Shown piece by piece: positions 63,155 through 64,000 of a DNA stretch of 64,000 nt. Numbering within the stretch: position 1 is the stretch's first letter; each line of letters begins with the position of its first letter. The DNA lies in NCBI GenBank assembly GCA_905221605.1, contig CAJNDS010002154.1, positions 565,988 through 629,987 on the forward strand. Reading direction: 5' to 3'. Source of the DNA: Symbiodinium natans (lineage: Eukaryota; Sar; Dinophyceae; Suessiales; Symbiodiniaceae). The notes below the pieces were generated by a model, which had not been told where the DNA came from, searched no databases, and worked only from the letters and a program-made list of their open reading frames with translations. Made by a program: the position numbers and the translations under genes.

Positions 63155-64000
63155 ATGTTGGGTCATCTCACTGAGTATGATGCTCTCTTTGCCAGAACAC
63201 CATCAACACATTTGCTGGAGTATCTTAGAGATGGATGCATAGTGTCTACACAAACTATGCAAGAATTGCGCCAAGTGCAGGGCTCAGAGCTCCAATCTAT
63301 CTTACTCGTCAACCCTAGTAAGAGTTTCCTTCACAATCTAAGGAAGGGTCTTACACAACAGACGAGTATAACGATCGTGAGTAATTTGCACAGCTCACTT
63401 TCCATATCAGACATCCCCTGTGTACTCTTCAGGAGTTATGATGAAGACTTCCTTCGTCAAATCCACAGCCTGACGGTTATTGGTGCCATTGAAGTGCAGG
63501 GCAAGCGGGAACTTGTATATTTGGTCACTTACATTCCCAGCAGCTACCCTGTCCATCACACTTGCTATTACATTGCCATAACGCCTTCCATGAAGCAAGA
63601 AGCCGGCAATACTGAAGTCATTATCGCTGGGCACTGTTGGAACATTTGACGAGGAAGTTAAACACCTCAGTCGAGACTTTGGACTGGCTCACATTAGGAA
63701 GCCACAGCAGCCCATCGTTGCGTTAACTGATCAGGAGAATCGATGTGTTGTTTGCCTCAGAGCGCCTAAGATCAGCATAAGTCAACTTCAAGCTTTAATG
63801 CTGAAGGTTGAAGAGATGTATGATAAGGTGCTCAAACAAACTGAAGGCAAATCACAAATTGAGCTCCAGGTCTGGTATCGCTTTGCGCCTCTTGAAGGGA
63901 TGCCGGGCAATAGTGTCAACTTCGTTGACCTCCCATATGCTATCAACTCTGCCCGAACTAAGGATGAAGCCTTTCAAGTGCATTGCATTCTCAATCAGCA
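63155..64000 (+). CDS. Unrecognised, largely intron-free gene, runs off the window
   Basis: The first part (ATG 63155 to about 63640) reads MLGHLTEYDALFARTPSTHL, GSELQSILLVNPSKSFLHNL and ELVYLVTYIPSSYP. The frame then meets a stop at 63647, but another frame (+1) is open from about 63620 to the window end: GTFDEEVKHLSRDFGLAHIR, CVVCLRAPKISISQLQALML, ELQVWYRFAPLEGMPGNSVN. Both halves have the same ordinary composition, so one gene with a single-base indel or very short intron near 63.62-63.65 kb is likely. CVVC is the only visible metal-site-like motif. No family recognised. The spliced-leader relic upstream and lack of large introns suggest a retroposed gene; a nearby upstream ATG (63122, in frame ending soon) is not used. 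Confidence 0.5.

Overview
The window looks like nuclear DNA of a dinoflagellate, most likely of the Symbiodiniaceae; this is inferred from sequence character, not from a search. Cellular genes are cut into many short exons with short introns and loose splice sites. Long open frames occur almost only in retroelement-like sequence. A degenerate copy of the dinoflagellate spliced leader seems to lie near 62.46 kb, and simple and tandem repeats are abundant. Nothing suggests a prokaryote: there are no compact operons and no rRNA, and I found no convincing tRNA.

1-14 kb holds fragments of cellular genes on the minus strand: a CLC chloride channel/transporter with two CBS domains (2.6-4.5 kb), possible multi-pass membrane exons (5.8-7.2 kb), an MDR/enoyl-reductase-like oxidoreductase with a C-terminal extension (11.0-12.05 kb), and exons with a DxDxDGDxDxD calcium-type loop (13.4-14.1 kb). 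14.2-17.7 kb is a block of simple sequence: poly-G/poly-C hairpins, a duplicated 245-bp unit, about 1.1 kb of almost pure A+T, and short tandem repeats, with A-rich repeats in inverted orientation on its two sides.

16.7-29 kb holds more split minus-strand genes: a zinc-ribbon exon, a J-domain protein in three exons, EF-hand proteins, and a NEK-type protein kinase whose full catalytic domain can be assembled from about a dozen exons between 29.0 and 26.6 kb. 29.4-32.6 kb is three nearly identical copies of a 1.05-kb unit in tandem.

34.8-61.6 kb is dominated by mobile elements, nearly all on the minus strand. A decayed Ty1/copia element (34.8-38.2 kb) has a methyltransferase-like tail after RNase H. 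It abuts inverted, decayed fragments of a second element (38.4-39.7 kb) and a diverged tandem array (39.9-41.8 kb). Next comes a long copy of that second element (42.3-51.2 kb). It encodes an unrecognised protein with a DHD motif, then, through an ATGA stop/start overlap, a 1519-residue protein joining a lipase-like GxSxG region to a UPF1-like superfamily 1 helicase, then a further unrecognised protein. I recognise no reverse transcriptase or transposase in it, and it is the best candidate for an undescribed system. Immediately upstream is an almost intact Ty1/copia element (51.79-61.56 kb) with LTRs, PBS, polypurine tract, a 2528-residue Gag-Pol frame and a C-terminal extension of more than 500 residues that probably continues after a frameshift.

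The right end (62.4-64 kb, plus strand) has the spliced-leader relic, a run of palindromic repeats, and a largely intron-free gene of unknown function that runs off the window, which suggests a gene retroposed from mRNA.
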